Positions 7,652 to 15,853 of a DNA stretch of 56,420 bases are shown here, piece after piece (the first letter of the stretch is position 1; each line of letters begins with the position of its first letter). The stretch is from contig NZ_WPZY01000023.1 in assembly GCF_013031405.1 (NCBI RefSeq), positions 1-56,420 on the forward strand, in the 5' to 3' direction. The DNA comes from Ruegeria sp. HKCCD8929 (lineage in GTDB: Bacteria; Pseudomonadota; Alphaproteobacteria; Rhodobacterales; Rhodobacteraceae). Both the position numbers and the translations under genes were made by a program. The notes beneath the pieces were generated by a model that saw only the letters and a program-made list of their open reading frames with translations, made no database searches and was not told the DNA's origin.

Positions 7652-8470
7652 CTAATGCGAGAGCAGAACCGGAACAGGCGTATCACGCAGTACGCGAGCC
7701 GTGACTCCGCCCAAAAAATCCTCACGGAATTTCGAATGCTCGTAGGCGCCCATGATCAGCAAGCTTGGGGCCTGCTCCCGACAATAGGCCAAAAGAGCCC
7801 GCGCAATGCCGGGGTCGGCCGCAATCTGCTCGTGGGTGGCAACGACGTCATGCCGTTCGAGATGCCGAACAACGTCGGGGACAGGCAGGGTCTCGGTAGT
7901 CTGGCCCACCGTCAAAACCGTAACCCGGCCCTTCCCTTGCAGCAGGCTAAGACCGTCGGACAGCGCTCGCGCTGCGGCGCGTCCGCCATCCCACGCAACA
8001 ACGGCATGTTGGCGGATAGCGTCAGCTTCATAGCCCTCCGGTATGATCAGAACCGGTCTGCCACTGAGCAGCGCGATGCGATCCGGATGCAGAATCACGT
8101 GGGTATCGACCTCTTCTGACAGGTCTTGCCCCACCACCAGCAGGTCATAATTGCGCGCCGTTTGAGACAGGACCATATCCACCCGCCCCGGCGCGCGCTC
8201 AAAGTGCAGCCTGCTGCCCAATCCGAGCGCGTCGCGTGCGGCATCAAAGCGGGTCTCGATCTCGGTTAGGATCTCCGCATTCGCCTCGGCGATGATTTTC
8301 CGCGCCTTGGCGGGCACCCACGCGGCCCGGCTGTCGACCGTTTCGTGCGTCGAATAGGCCAGCAGGGCAGTCACATGCGCGATATCCCCCGCCAGTGCGG
8401 CCGCGTATTTCAACGCGGACAGCGCGGTTTCTGACCCGTTGAAGGCGACAAGAATGTTTCGAACGCTCAT
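7652..8470 (-). CDS. Tandem universal stress protein (two UspA domains)
   Basis: The 272-residue protein has two UspA-like halves. The first starts MSVRNILVAFNGSETALSALKYAA. The second ends with the UspA signature ILMGAYEHSKFREDFLGGVTARVL, a GxSR-like nucleotide-binding loop, followed by PVPVLLSH. Start at 8468-8470 was chosen because it overlaps the PrpF stop in an ATGA junction; an upstream open frame only shadows prpF. Tandem Usp proteins bind nucleotides or small molecules. They often sit at the end of TTT or TRAP transporter operons, where a role in regulating transport has been suggested for some. It is last in the tctC-tctAB-prpF unit. Confidence 0.85.
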   Translation of the reverse strand: MSVRNILVAFNGSETALSALKYAAALAGDIAHVTALLAYSTHETVDSRAAWVPAKARKIIAEANAEILTEIETRFDAARDALGLGSRLHFERAPGRVDMVLSQTARNYDLLVVGQDLSEEVDTHVILHPDRIALLSGRPVLIIPEGYEADAIRQHAVVAWDGGRAAARALSDGLSLLQGKGRVTVLTVGQTTETLPVPDVVRHLERHDVVATHEQIAADPGIARALLAYCREQAPSLLIMGAYEHSKFREDFLGGVTARVLRDTPVPVLLSH

Positions 8471-9567
8471 GGGGTATCCTCCGGTCCCGCCCAGACCGAA
8501 CGGGGAATGTAGACATGTCCGTCGGCCAGCTTGCGCGCAGTGCGCACGAGGCCCGCATTGTTCAGGCTGAACCCACCCTCGGTCGAAAAGTCGACCATGA
8601 CTTCGATCTTTCCGCTGGCATGTTCCAGGACGACCTGCGCAGGGCTGGCCTCTGGACGTGCCAAAAGCCCGTCGGCAACCGAACCCGGTGTCAACGCGCA
8701 AGACGCAAGGCATTGCGCGCCTGTCACCGCCATCGAGGGATGCGTGTTCCACGGCATGAAATAGCGCGTCGCGATGGTCCCGCCGTTCCGCGGCGGTGCC
8801 AGCAGGCCAAATTTAGGCGTGACGGACTTCGAGACATCGCCCATGCCCATCAACGCCCCGGCCTTGACGCGAACCGACTCCATTCGGTCAAGGAAAGCGC
8901 GGTTTTCGTCCAGTTCATCGGCGCTTTCATAGCCGGTCAAACCGAAGGCCTCGGCACGGGCGATGGCCATGGGCATGGCGACATCCATGCAGGTCAATTC
9001 GATCCCGTCTACGGTGTCGCGCAGGTTTCCCGTGGGCAGGAACGCGCCGGTGGCCGCGCCAACAACACCCATGAAATTCAGTCTGACGGGCGCGGCCTGA
9101 CCGGGTACGCCAGCAATTTCGGTTGCGCCCTCATAAGTAAGATGGCCTTCGGGCGTCTGCACGTTCGCCAGAACCCTGGCCCCCGTGTTCACCGCTCGGA
9201 TCCGGATTTCGGTTGCGTTTCCCTGCGGTTGCACCAACCCCATCTCAAGCGCCGCTGGTCCCACACCCGACAGGATGTTGCCGCAGGTTGGCTTGAAATC
9301 GACCAAACGATCCTCAACCGAAACCTGCGCAAAAAAATAATCCACATCCGCCCAGTCATCGCCGCTTTCCGATAGCATGGCGACCTTGGTGGTCACCGCC
9401 GCGCCGCCCCCGATCCCGTCAATGTTCAGCGGGTGGCCCGAACCCAGGGCGGAGAGTAGCACCTGCGCCAGTTGATCCCGGTCTTCAGGCAGATCACCGC
9501 GCCGAAAATACGGGCCTCGCGAAGTACCGCCCCGCATGAACAGATATGGGATGGCCGTCTGGGTCAT
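8467..9567 (-). CDS. PrpF-family isomerase (4-oxalomesaconate tautomerase / aconitate isomerase type)
   Basis: This 366-residue protein is PrpF-like. It begins with IPYLFMRGGTSRGPYFRRGDLP, the strongly conserved N-terminus of the PrpF/4-oxalomesaconate tautomerase family, and carries the second conserved region KPTCGNILSGVGPAALE. Family members shift double bonds or cis/trans geometry in aconitate-like tricarboxylates. In this context it could interconvert cis- and trans-aconitate or a methylated relative so that TcuA product or an imported isomer enters the TCA cycle; that role is inferred. ATG at 9565-9567 overlaps the stop of the TctAB permease (ATGA), and its own stop overlaps the Usp start in the same way. 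Confidence 0.85.
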   Translation of the reverse strand: MTQTAIPYLFMRGGTSRGPYFRRGDLPEDRDQLAQVLLSALGSGHPLNIDGIGGGAAVTTKVAMLSESGDDWADVDYFFAQVSVEDRLVDFKPTCGNILSGVGPAALEMGLVQPQGNATEIRIRAVNTGARVLANVQTPEGHLTYEGATEIAGVPGQAAPVRLNFMGVVGAATGAFLPTGNLRDTVDGIELTCMDVAMPMAIARAEAFGLTGYESADELDENRAFLDRMESVRVKAGALMGMGDVSKSVTPKFGLLAPPRNGGTIATRYFMPWNTHPSMAVTGAQCLASCALTPGSVADGLLARPEASPAQVVLEHASGKIEVMVDFSTEGGFSLNNAGLVRTARKLADGHVYIPRSVWAGPEDTP

Positions 9568-11594
9568 TTCAGCGGCCACGGCAGGTCGACCACGCCTTGC
9601 AGCAGACCCGGCGGGAAGTCGCGGTTTAGCGCACCCGCCATCAGGCACATGAACCCGATGCCCGCCGCCGTGAGGATCAGCGTCATCCGCCAGTCAGCAC
9701 CCGCGCGCACACGGAAGAAGGTGATCAGAAACCCGATCAGCGCAAGGATGAAACCCACGACCCAAGTGGCGGCGATCAACCCAACGAACCAGGCCAGCGT
9801 CGGCCACAGCCCGTAGGGCGCATCCGCATCTTCGCCCGCGACTTCCTTGTCCGCAAAGATCACGTCACCCTCGGGCCGGCGCATCATCTGCACCAGCAGG
9901 ATCACGCAGCAGGCCAGCGAAAAGCCTCCGATAACCAGTGGAATGATCTTGTCGGTCATGTTGTAGTCAGGGATCATGCCGGCATTGATCAGCGCCACGA
10001 TCAGATAGGCCATGATCGCCAGCAGGAAGATCAGCGGCGCGCGTTTGGAGCCCGATTGCACATCACCCTCGGCCATGATTGTCTTGGCCTGACGGATACC
10101 GAGTACAACCGAAACCACGGTCACGATGATCAGCACGATCACAATCGGGCTGAAAATGTAGTCCATGCCTTCCTCGAAACTCTTGCGGAACCGGAAGGAG
10201 GCGATCTGGAACGCTTGGTTGGTGAATTTCTCAACCGGGTTCGACAGCACGAAACCGATCAGGAAAGCCGGGCGCGACCAGTCGAAGCGGCGCAAGAAAA
10301 TACCGATCAGACCTATTGTGAAGAGCGCCAGCAGATCCTCGAAATTTTGCCCCGACTGAAAGGCCGCAAAGCTGATCAGCATAAACAGGAACGGGGCCAG
10401 ATAGGTGAAGCGGATCGTTGTGAGTTTTGCGATCCCGCCCGACGCGGCAATGCAGAGAATGGTGCCCACCACATTAGCCAGCGCCAGCAGCCAGACGATG
10501 GAATAGGTGATGTCCAGATTGTCCTTGAGCATGCCGGGGCCGACCTCGATATCGCCGGACCCGAGCAGCGCTACGGCACCAATGAAGATCGCCATCGAAC
10601 CAGAGCCGGGAATGCCGAACAGCAGGGTCGGTACCAGTCCGCCGCCTTCCTTGGCGTTGTTCGAGCTTTCGGGCCCGATGATGCCGCGCACCTCGCCCTT
10701 GCCGAAACCGGACTTGTCCTTTGTGGTTTGCACCGAATGACCATAGGCGATCCAATCGACTACCGAGCCGCCAAGCCCGGGGATCACACCTACTGCCACA
10801 CCGATTACCGAGCAACGGACCGAAAGCCAGATATTCGCGAACCAATCGCGGATGCCGTCAAACCATCCGGCCCCCAGCGATGCCCCCTTGGCGATCGAGC
10901 GGTCCTGACGCAGCAGCGAGACGATTTCCGGCACCGCGAAAATGCCCAAGCCCACGATGACCAGTTTCAGCCCATCGGTCAGATAAGGAATGTCATAGGT
11001 GGCCATGCGCAGGCTACCGCCGGCGTCGGCCTCGCCAATCGTGCCGATCATCATGCCCAGACCGGCAGCCGCCATACCCTTCAGCGCGATGCGGCCCGCA
11101 AGAACGGCCACCATCGAAAGGCCCAAAATGGTGATCATCAGCATCTCGGGCAGACCAAAGGCCAGCACGATGGGGCGCGCAATCAGTATGAATACCGTTA
11201 GGAAAGTGGCGCCAACCAGCCCGCCAAACAGCGATGACGCAAAGGCCGCCGACAGCGCGCGCGCCGCCTGCCCGTTCTTGGCCATCGGAAACCCGTCAAG
11301 AACCGTTGCCTGCGACGCCGAGCTTCCAGGAATGCCCATCAACACCGATGCGAAAGTGTCCGAGGTAGGGACGACAGCGACCATACCGATCATCAGTGCA
11401 AGGCCATAGACGGGTTCCATGCCGAACATGAACGGCAAGAGCAACGACAGGCCTGCAATGCCGCCAAGTCCGGGAAACACACCGACGGCAAGGCCCATGA
11501 CGACACCGAGGACCAGGTAGCCAAGAACGATGGGTTGCAGGATCAAAGCCCAGGCATTGCCGAGCTCAGGAAGAGCGGTCGCGAGAATCTCCAT
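9564..11594 (-). CDS. tctA: Fused TctA-TctB permease of a tripartite tricarboxylate transporter
   Basis: The 676-residue membrane protein fuses both permease subunits. Residues 1 to about 500 are TctA, with the signature GVFPGLGGIAGLSLLLPF near the N-terminus and a second copy GVIPGLGGSVVDW in the middle. Residues about 515-676 are TctB-like, with four hydrophobic helices (for example FLLAIMAYLIVALI and GFILALIGFLITFF). Separate tctA and tctB genes are the norm. ATG at 11592-11594 was taken; a TTG five codons upstream is also possible, and neither has a strong ribosome-binding site. Coupled to prpF by ATGA. Substrate is probably a tricarboxylate (citrate, aconitate or tricarballylate). Confidence 0.85.
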   Translation of the reverse strand: MEILATALPELGNAWALILQPIVLGYLVLGVVMGLAVGVFPGLGGIAGLSLLLPFMFGMEPVYGLALMIGMVAVVPTSDTFASVLMGIPGSSASQATVLDGFPMAKNGQAARALSAAFASSLFGGLVGATFLTVFILIARPIVLAFGLPEMLMITILGLSMVAVLAGRIALKGMAAAGLGMMIGTIGEADAGGSLRMATYDIPYLTDGLKLVIVGLGIFAVPEIVSLLRQDRSIAKGASLGAGWFDGIRDWFANIWLSVRCSVIGVAVGVIPGLGGSVVDWIAYGHSVQTTKDKSGFGKGEVRGIIGPESSNNAKEGGGLVPTLLFGIPGSGSMAIFIGAVALLGSGDIEVGPGMLKDNLDITYSIVWLLALANVVGTILCIAASGGIAKLTTIRFTYLAPFLFMLISFAAFQSGQNFEDLLALFTIGLIGIFLRRFDWSRPAFLIGFVLSNPVEKFTNQAFQIASFRFRKSFEEGMDYIFSPIVIVLIIVTVVSVVLGIRQAKTIMAEGDVQSGSKRAPLIFLLAIMAYLIVALINAGMIPDYNMTDKIIPLVIGGFSLACCVILLVQMMRRPEGDVIFADKEVAGEDADAPYGLWPTLAWFVGLIAATWVVGFILALIGFLITFFRVRAGADWRMTLILTAAGIGFMCLMAGALNRDFPPGLLQGVVDLPWPLK

Positions 11595-11675
11595 GGGAGT
11601 CGCTTTCAATCAATGAGAAACAGGAATTTCGAAGACGGCAACACCGTCAAAGCGGTGCTGCCGATCTCAGGTCGG

Positions 11676-12764
11676 TCAGTTGAGCTCTACGCCATAGGCG
11701 TCCTTGAGCCAGCCAAGGACGTATTGCTTGGCGCCATCCTGAACGCTCGTCGCGGTTTCAAGAGCGGCTTGCGAGCCATCACCCACGAACACCGGGTACT
11801 TACCGACCCGTTTGGACGAAATCTCGGCAAAGTCAGGGCGATCGACGACGGTCTGAAATGCCGCCGTGTAGGTGTCGACCACATCCTGCGGCGTTCCGGC
11901 AGGCAGGAAGGCCAGTTTCTGAACCGGGAAGCCCGCCACAAAGAATGCCTTCCATGCATCCCAGGCCTCGCCCGATGTTTCACACCCATCGGTGGCCTCG
12001 CAAACCTCTTTGAAGGTCGGAATGTCCGGGAAGGTCGGATCACGCACGATGTTGCTATCGGCATCCAGCGCGCCCCAGGTCATCATCGGGACGGCCTGAC
12101 CGGCCTCGACCAGCGGCACCGACCCGCCGAGGTAGCCCGAGGATGTCTGATAATCGATCGTCGCTTCGCCGCGCTCGAACATCAAACGCCCGTCTCCGCG
12201 CCCCTTGATGCCAAACACCGGCTCGACATTCATGCCCAGCATCTGCCACGCCAGCAGCGGCACAAGATCAAGCCGTGTCGCGCCCTGGCTTCCATAAATG
12301 AAATCCACATCCTTAAGACTGTTCGCGGAGCCATCGAACTTGGCTCCGTCTTCGGCATTCAGATAGGCGACACCACCGGTGCCCGATGCCATGACCGGAA
12401 TCCAATCCTTGTATTCATAGCGGACGCGGGGATCGTTCAGAAGGTACGGGAATTGGGTCGACCCTGACGTTCCGAACAGCAAAGTGCCGTCGTCATGCGC
12501 TTGTTCCTGGAACCAGTTGGCGCCCTTGGTCGATCCAGCGCCCGGCATGAACTTGACGACCACGGTGGGTTGCCCGGGCAGCGCCTCGGACAAAAGCGGC
12601 GCAAAGAAGTTCGCCCACTTGGCCGACCCGCCGGTTTCCGAGAACGGGATCACCCATTCGATCGTCTTGCCGGAAAAGTCGACCTCGGCCGCGGCGGGCA
12701 CAGCCAGTCCCGCAGCCGTCATCAGCGACATCACGGCACGGCGTGTGAAGTTGGAAACGGTCAT
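11676..12764 (-). CDS. tctC: TctC-type periplasmic solute-binding protein
   Basis: This 362-residue binding protein is the TTT (Bug-family) receptor for the adjacent fused permease. It has a signal peptide with a twin-arginine start (FTRRAVMSLMTAAGLAVPAAA). The mature sequence shows family hallmarks: IEWVIPFSETGGSAKWANFFAP, then KFMPGAGSTKGANWF, where the carboxylate-binding loops lie. A GGTAGGA ribosome-binding site precedes the ATG. The gene is divergent from tctD across 136 bp, as in the classical tctCBA-tctDE locus. It is slightly longer than typical Bug proteins. Confidence 0.85.
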   Translation of the reverse strand: MTVSNFTRRAVMSLMTAAGLAVPAAAEVDFSGKTIEWVIPFSETGGSAKWANFFAPLLSEALPGQPTVVVKFMPGAGSTKGANWFQEQAHDDGTLLFGTSGSTQFPYLLNDPRVRYEYKDWIPVMASGTGGVAYLNAEDGAKFDGSANSLKDVDFIYGSQGATRLDLVPLLAWQMLGMNVEPVFGIKGRGDGRLMFERGEATIDYQTSSGYLGGSVPLVEAGQAVPMMTWGALDADSNIVRDPTFPDIPTFKEVCEATDGCETSGEAWDAWKAFFVAGFPVQKLAFLPAGTPQDVVDTYTAAFQTVVDRPDFAEISSKRVGKYPVFVGDGSQAALETATSVQDGAKQYVLGWLKDAYGVELN

Positions 12765-12900
12765 TTTGTCCTACCTTTTTGACAACACCCAGCCCGGCTC
12801 CTCCGATCCCGGCTTGACTGCCAGCTCTTATGGGGTTGATTCCCCTTGCAATCTGCCAATCATGGTAAGCCAACCTTGCGCCAAGCTTGCGGGAGCTGAA
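12765..12900. promoter_or_regulatory. Divergent promoter region of tctC and tctDE
   Basis: This 136-bp gap must hold the promoters of tctC (leftward) and tctDE (rightward). TctD homologues activate tctC from such gaps. I could not single out a convincing dyad. The tctD ribosome-binding site GGGAG lies at its right end. Confidence 0.4.
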
Positions 12901-13569
12901 ATGCGGATCGTCATTGTCGAGGACAACGAAGCGCTGGCCAACGCCATCGCGTACCGATTGCGCGACAGGGGACACGCGGCTGATGTGTTGCTCGATGGTC
13001 AGGAGGCGGAAGCGTTTCTAGCACGCGAGGGGGCGGACCTTGTGGTTTTAGATATCAATCTGCCGGGGCGCTCCGGTTTTGAGATTTTGCGGGCCATGCG
13101 GGAGCGGAAAGACGGCGCGCCAGTGATTCTGCTGACGGCGCGATCCGAAACCAGTGATCGGGTCGCAGGGCTGGATATGGGTGCTGACGATTATCTGGTT
13201 AAACCCTTTGAAATGGACGAACTGGAGGCCCGTATTCGCGCATTGTCCCGGCGCAAGAGCCTGGACTATGGGGCTGTCGAAAAGATCGGCAGGCTCGAAT
13301 TTGACCGAAACATGCGCGAAGTCAGCGCAGAGGGCGTTCCGCTGGACATCCCCCGCAGAGAACTGGCGGTGCTTGAATGCCTGCTGGATCGGCGCGGGCG
13401 CATCGTATCCAAGGCCCAGCTCACCGATCATGTCTACGGCGTGGGCGCCGATGTGGACGATACTGCGGTTGAGCCGCATGTGTCGCGTTTGCGTAAACGT
13501 CTCGCTCCGCACGGCATAGCTATCAAGACGGCGCGGGGCCTTGGATACATGTTGGAGGTTCAGGCCTGA
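12901..13569 (+). CDS. tctD: OmpR-family response regulator TctD
   Basis: The 222-residue regulator has a receiver domain with acidic pocket E7/D8, phospho-acceptor D51 (VVLDINLPG), T79 and K101 (DYLVKPFEM). A C-terminal OmpR winged helix follows from about residue 130 (VEPHVSRLRKRL; KTARGLGYML). The start at 12901 follows a GGGAG ribosome-binding site; a longer upstream open frame is a shadow of tctC. The gene overlaps tctE by one base (TGATG). The known role is activation of tricarboxylate transport genes in response to external substrate. Confidence 0.9.
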   Translation: MRIVIVEDNEALANAIAYRLRDRGHAADVLLDGQEAEAFLAREGADLVVLDINLPGRSGFEILRAMRERKDGAPVILLTARSETSDRVAGLDMGADDYLVKPFEMDELEARIRALSRRKSLDYGAVEKIGRLEFDRNMREVSAEGVPLDIPRRELAVLECLLDRRGRIVSKAQLTDHVYGVGADVDDTAVEPHVSRLRKRLAPHGIAIKTARGLGYMLEVQA

Positions 13570-14930
13570 TGCGACGGGCATCGCTACGGCTTCGTCTCTT
13601 TATACTGATCCTCAGTCCTCTTGTCCTGATGGCTGTTCTGCTGGGGTTTTGGCGCGTCACCGTGGCACAGAGAACTGCCGAGGACCTCTTCGATCGCAGC
13701 CTTCTGGCCGCTGCATTGGCCATCTCTCGCGACGTGGTGGTGTCAGGCGGCGATGCTCTGCTGCCATCAACGCGCGACCTGATCCGGGATGCGTCCGGCG
13801 GCGAAGTGTTTTATCACGCAACAGGCCCTGGCGGGATATACATCACCGGTTATGCGTACCCGCCAAAATCTAGCGGCCTGGATCAGGCAGACCCTTACGC
13901 GCCTTCCGTTTTCGAAGCGACCTACCGCGGCGAAGAGGTTCGCGTCCTGCAAATCAAAGAGCGTGTGACAATCGAAAACCTGACCGGTGACGCTTCGGTA
14001 AAGGTCTGGCAACGTATTGAAGACCGCCAGATTTTCGCTAGGCAACTCGCCGTTCGCGCCGCTGCGCTGATGGGGATGCTGCTTGCAACACTTGCATTGG
14101 TGGTCTGGTTCGGTGTCGCGCGAGGCCTGCGCCCCCTGATCGACCTGCAGGACGCCATCGCCGCCAGATCACCCAACGACCTGAGCCAGATAAAGCGCCC
14201 CGTTCCGCTTGAAGTGCTGGGCATCGTCAAGACACTGAACCGGCTGTTCAGCAAGGTTGATGCCAGCATCACCGCGCATCAGGTCTTTATCTCTGACGCA
14301 GCGCATCAGTTGCGAAACCCGGCGGCAGCGGTTCAGTCCATGGCCGAAGCGGTCAGAGATGCGCAGGACAAAGAGGAACGAAATAAAAGAATTTTCGAAC
14401 TTGTAAACGCCGCTCGAAGCTCAGCACGGGTGGCCGATCAGCTCTTGTCGCTAGACCGTCTTCAGCAGACAGCGATGGCGGCGGAAGACAAGGTACTGGA
14501 CCTTCGCGAAGTTGTTCAGGACATCTGTGCCGAACTCGGGCCCACCGTTTTGTCACGAGGGGTAGAGTTTGAATTCGACGCGCCCGACACTCCGGTCCAT
14601 GTCGCCTGTGACGAGTTGTTCATGACAGAGGCCATCAAGAACCTTATCGACAACGCGCTGAAACACGGAGGACGGGCGCTGACCCGTATTCACGTGAGCG
14701 TCGCGAAGGCGGGCGAGGCTGCGGTGGTTACTGTCAGGGACGATGGCAAAGGTTTGCAGCCTGAACAAAGTGAGGTCGCCTTTGGCCGCTTCTCGCAGGT
14801 GGAACCCTCCGACGGCAGCGGCCTCGGCCTCGCAATTGCCACATCTGTCGCTAAGCGGCACGGCGGGTTGCTAACAATTGACAAGGTAGATAAAGGCGCC
14901 AGCCTGTCGCTTTATATTCCTGCCGCATGA
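13569..14930 (+). CDS. tctE: Sensor histidine kinase TctE
   Basis: The 453-residue kinase has an N-terminal membrane helix (about 9-27), a periplasmic sensor domain of the TctE N-terminal type, a second helix (about 165-185), HAMP, and the kinase core. H246 lies in the H-box (DAAHQLRNP), the N-box has NLIDNALKHGG (about 358-368), the G1 box reads VRDDGKGL and the G2 box GSGLGLAIA. It phosphorylates TctD. In the known system the periplasmic domain senses citrate or related tricarboxylates. All catalytic motifs are intact. Confidence 0.9.
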   Translation: MRRASLRLRLFILILSPLVLMAVLLGFWRVTVAQRTAEDLFDRSLLAAALAISRDVVVSGGDALLPSTRDLIRDASGGEVFYHATGPGGIYITGYAYPPKSSGLDQADPYAPSVFEATYRGEEVRVLQIKERVTIENLTGDASVKVWQRIEDRQIFARQLAVRAAALMGMLLATLALVVWFGVARGLRPLIDLQDAIAARSPNDLSQIKRPVPLEVLGIVKTLNRLFSKVDASITAHQVFISDAAHQLRNPAAAVQSMAEAVRDAQDKEERNKRIFELVNAARSSARVADQLLSLDRLQQTAMAAEDKVLDLREVVQDICAELGPTVLSRGVEFEFDAPDTPVHVACDELFMTEAIKNLIDNALKHGGRALTRIHVSVAKAGEAAVVTVRDDGKGLQPEQSEVAFGRFSQVEPSDGSGLGLAIATSVAKRHGGLLTIDKVDKGASLSLYIPAA

Positions 14931-15142
14931 AGTCGAGGCCAAGTGATCCAATGCATGTTTAATCAAACTACTTGAGTGTCCAACTTAATAGTCAGTGATA
15001 ACTTGCCGTTGGTCCTTCGTGAAAACGGCTCCCGGGTCTGCATAACTCCGCGGTAGTACGGACCCACCAATCTGCTTGGAGCGCTTTGGATTGCAAAAAA
15101 CTCTGCGAACGGCCCGTCGTGGCCTTCTCGCAGTTTTCCAGT

Positions 15143-15709
15143 TCAAAACGACGAGGGCGTGCAAGCGCTGATGACCTTGCAGGGTGTATCGCCGGCGTTT
15201 CTGAAACGGTGTGGCAGGATACTGGAAAAATAGTATGCGTCTCCGGGCCCAAGCACGCGGGATTGACCGTCCACCATTACCTCAAGCCGACCCTCAATGA
15301 CGACAGCGCATTCTTCACCTTCGTGAGATAGTTCTGCGCGACCAGAGTCCGCACCGACATCGTATTCTTCGATCAGCATCTGCAGCTTCCGGTTTCGGCG
15401 CTCACCCGCAACAAGCAGATAGGCGACGCCATGAGAACCGAGGTCACGCATACTGCTGCGCGGAAAAAAGAAGCTGTCGTCATCCTTCAGTTCAAAACTG
15501 AAGAAAAAGCCAAGGTTCACATCGACCCCGGCCAGGATCTTCTTGAGCAAGGCAACGGACGGCTGGGTCGAGCCGCTTTCGATCTGCGAAATCGTACCAC
15601 TACCAACACCAGCACGTTTCGCCATCTCGCGTTGGCTGAGCCCCTTTGATGTCCGAATCAAACGCAGCCTCCGGGCAGTTTCCAGATCGGATGTCGTAGG
15701 GGCGCCCAT
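15143..15709 (-). CDS. XRE-family transcriptional regulator with C-terminal cupin
   Basis: This 188-residue regulator has an N-terminal XRE helix-turn-helix (residues about 12-66; SQREMAKRAGVGSGTISQIESG). A cupin_2 sensor domain follows from about residue 110 (SHEGEECAVVIEGRLEVMVDG, then GDAYYFSSILPHRFRN). The architecture is that of PuuR-like regulators of amine and amino-acid catabolism. It is transcribed divergently from the aminotransferase, 144 bp away, so it most likely controls the aminotransferase, mmsA, ald and TRAP genes. The effector is unknown; an amine or semialdehyde is plausible. Confidence 0.85.
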   Translation of the reverse strand: MGAPTTSDLETARRLRLIRTSKGLSQREMAKRAGVGSGTISQIESGSTQPSVALLKKILAGVDVNLGFFFSFELKDDDSFFFPRSSMRDLGSHGVAYLLVAGERRNRKLQMLIEEYDVGADSGRAELSHEGEECAVVIEGRLEVMVDGQSRVLGPGDAYYFSSILPHRFRNAGDTPCKVISACTPSSF

Positions 15710-15759
15710 TGTGATTTCCCGCTTTGGATCGAAAGCACTTTAGGTTGGCCGGTTCTGTT

Positions 15760-15783
15760 TTTCAATGACTTACGGATTTCAAT
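15760..15783. promoter_or_regulatory. Direct repeat TTTCAAT in the divergent XRE/aminotransferase promoter
   Basis: TTTCAAT occurs at 15760-15766 and again at 15777-15783, 17 bp apart, inside the AT-richer part of the divergent gap. It is a candidate operator for the XRE-cupin regulator. The match is short, so chance cannot be excluded. Confidence 0.3.
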
Positions 15784-15853
15784 AAAGCCGGGTGTGCGGA
15801 AGGTTTGAACTCTGCAAGGATTTAGCAGCAAACGAAAATCTGCTTCACGAGGA

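Noticed and set aside
14931..15142. A C-terminal gene fragment in the gap after tctE
   Set aside because: A short minus-strand frame (14992-15252) overlaps the end of the XRE gene and encodes nothing recognisable.
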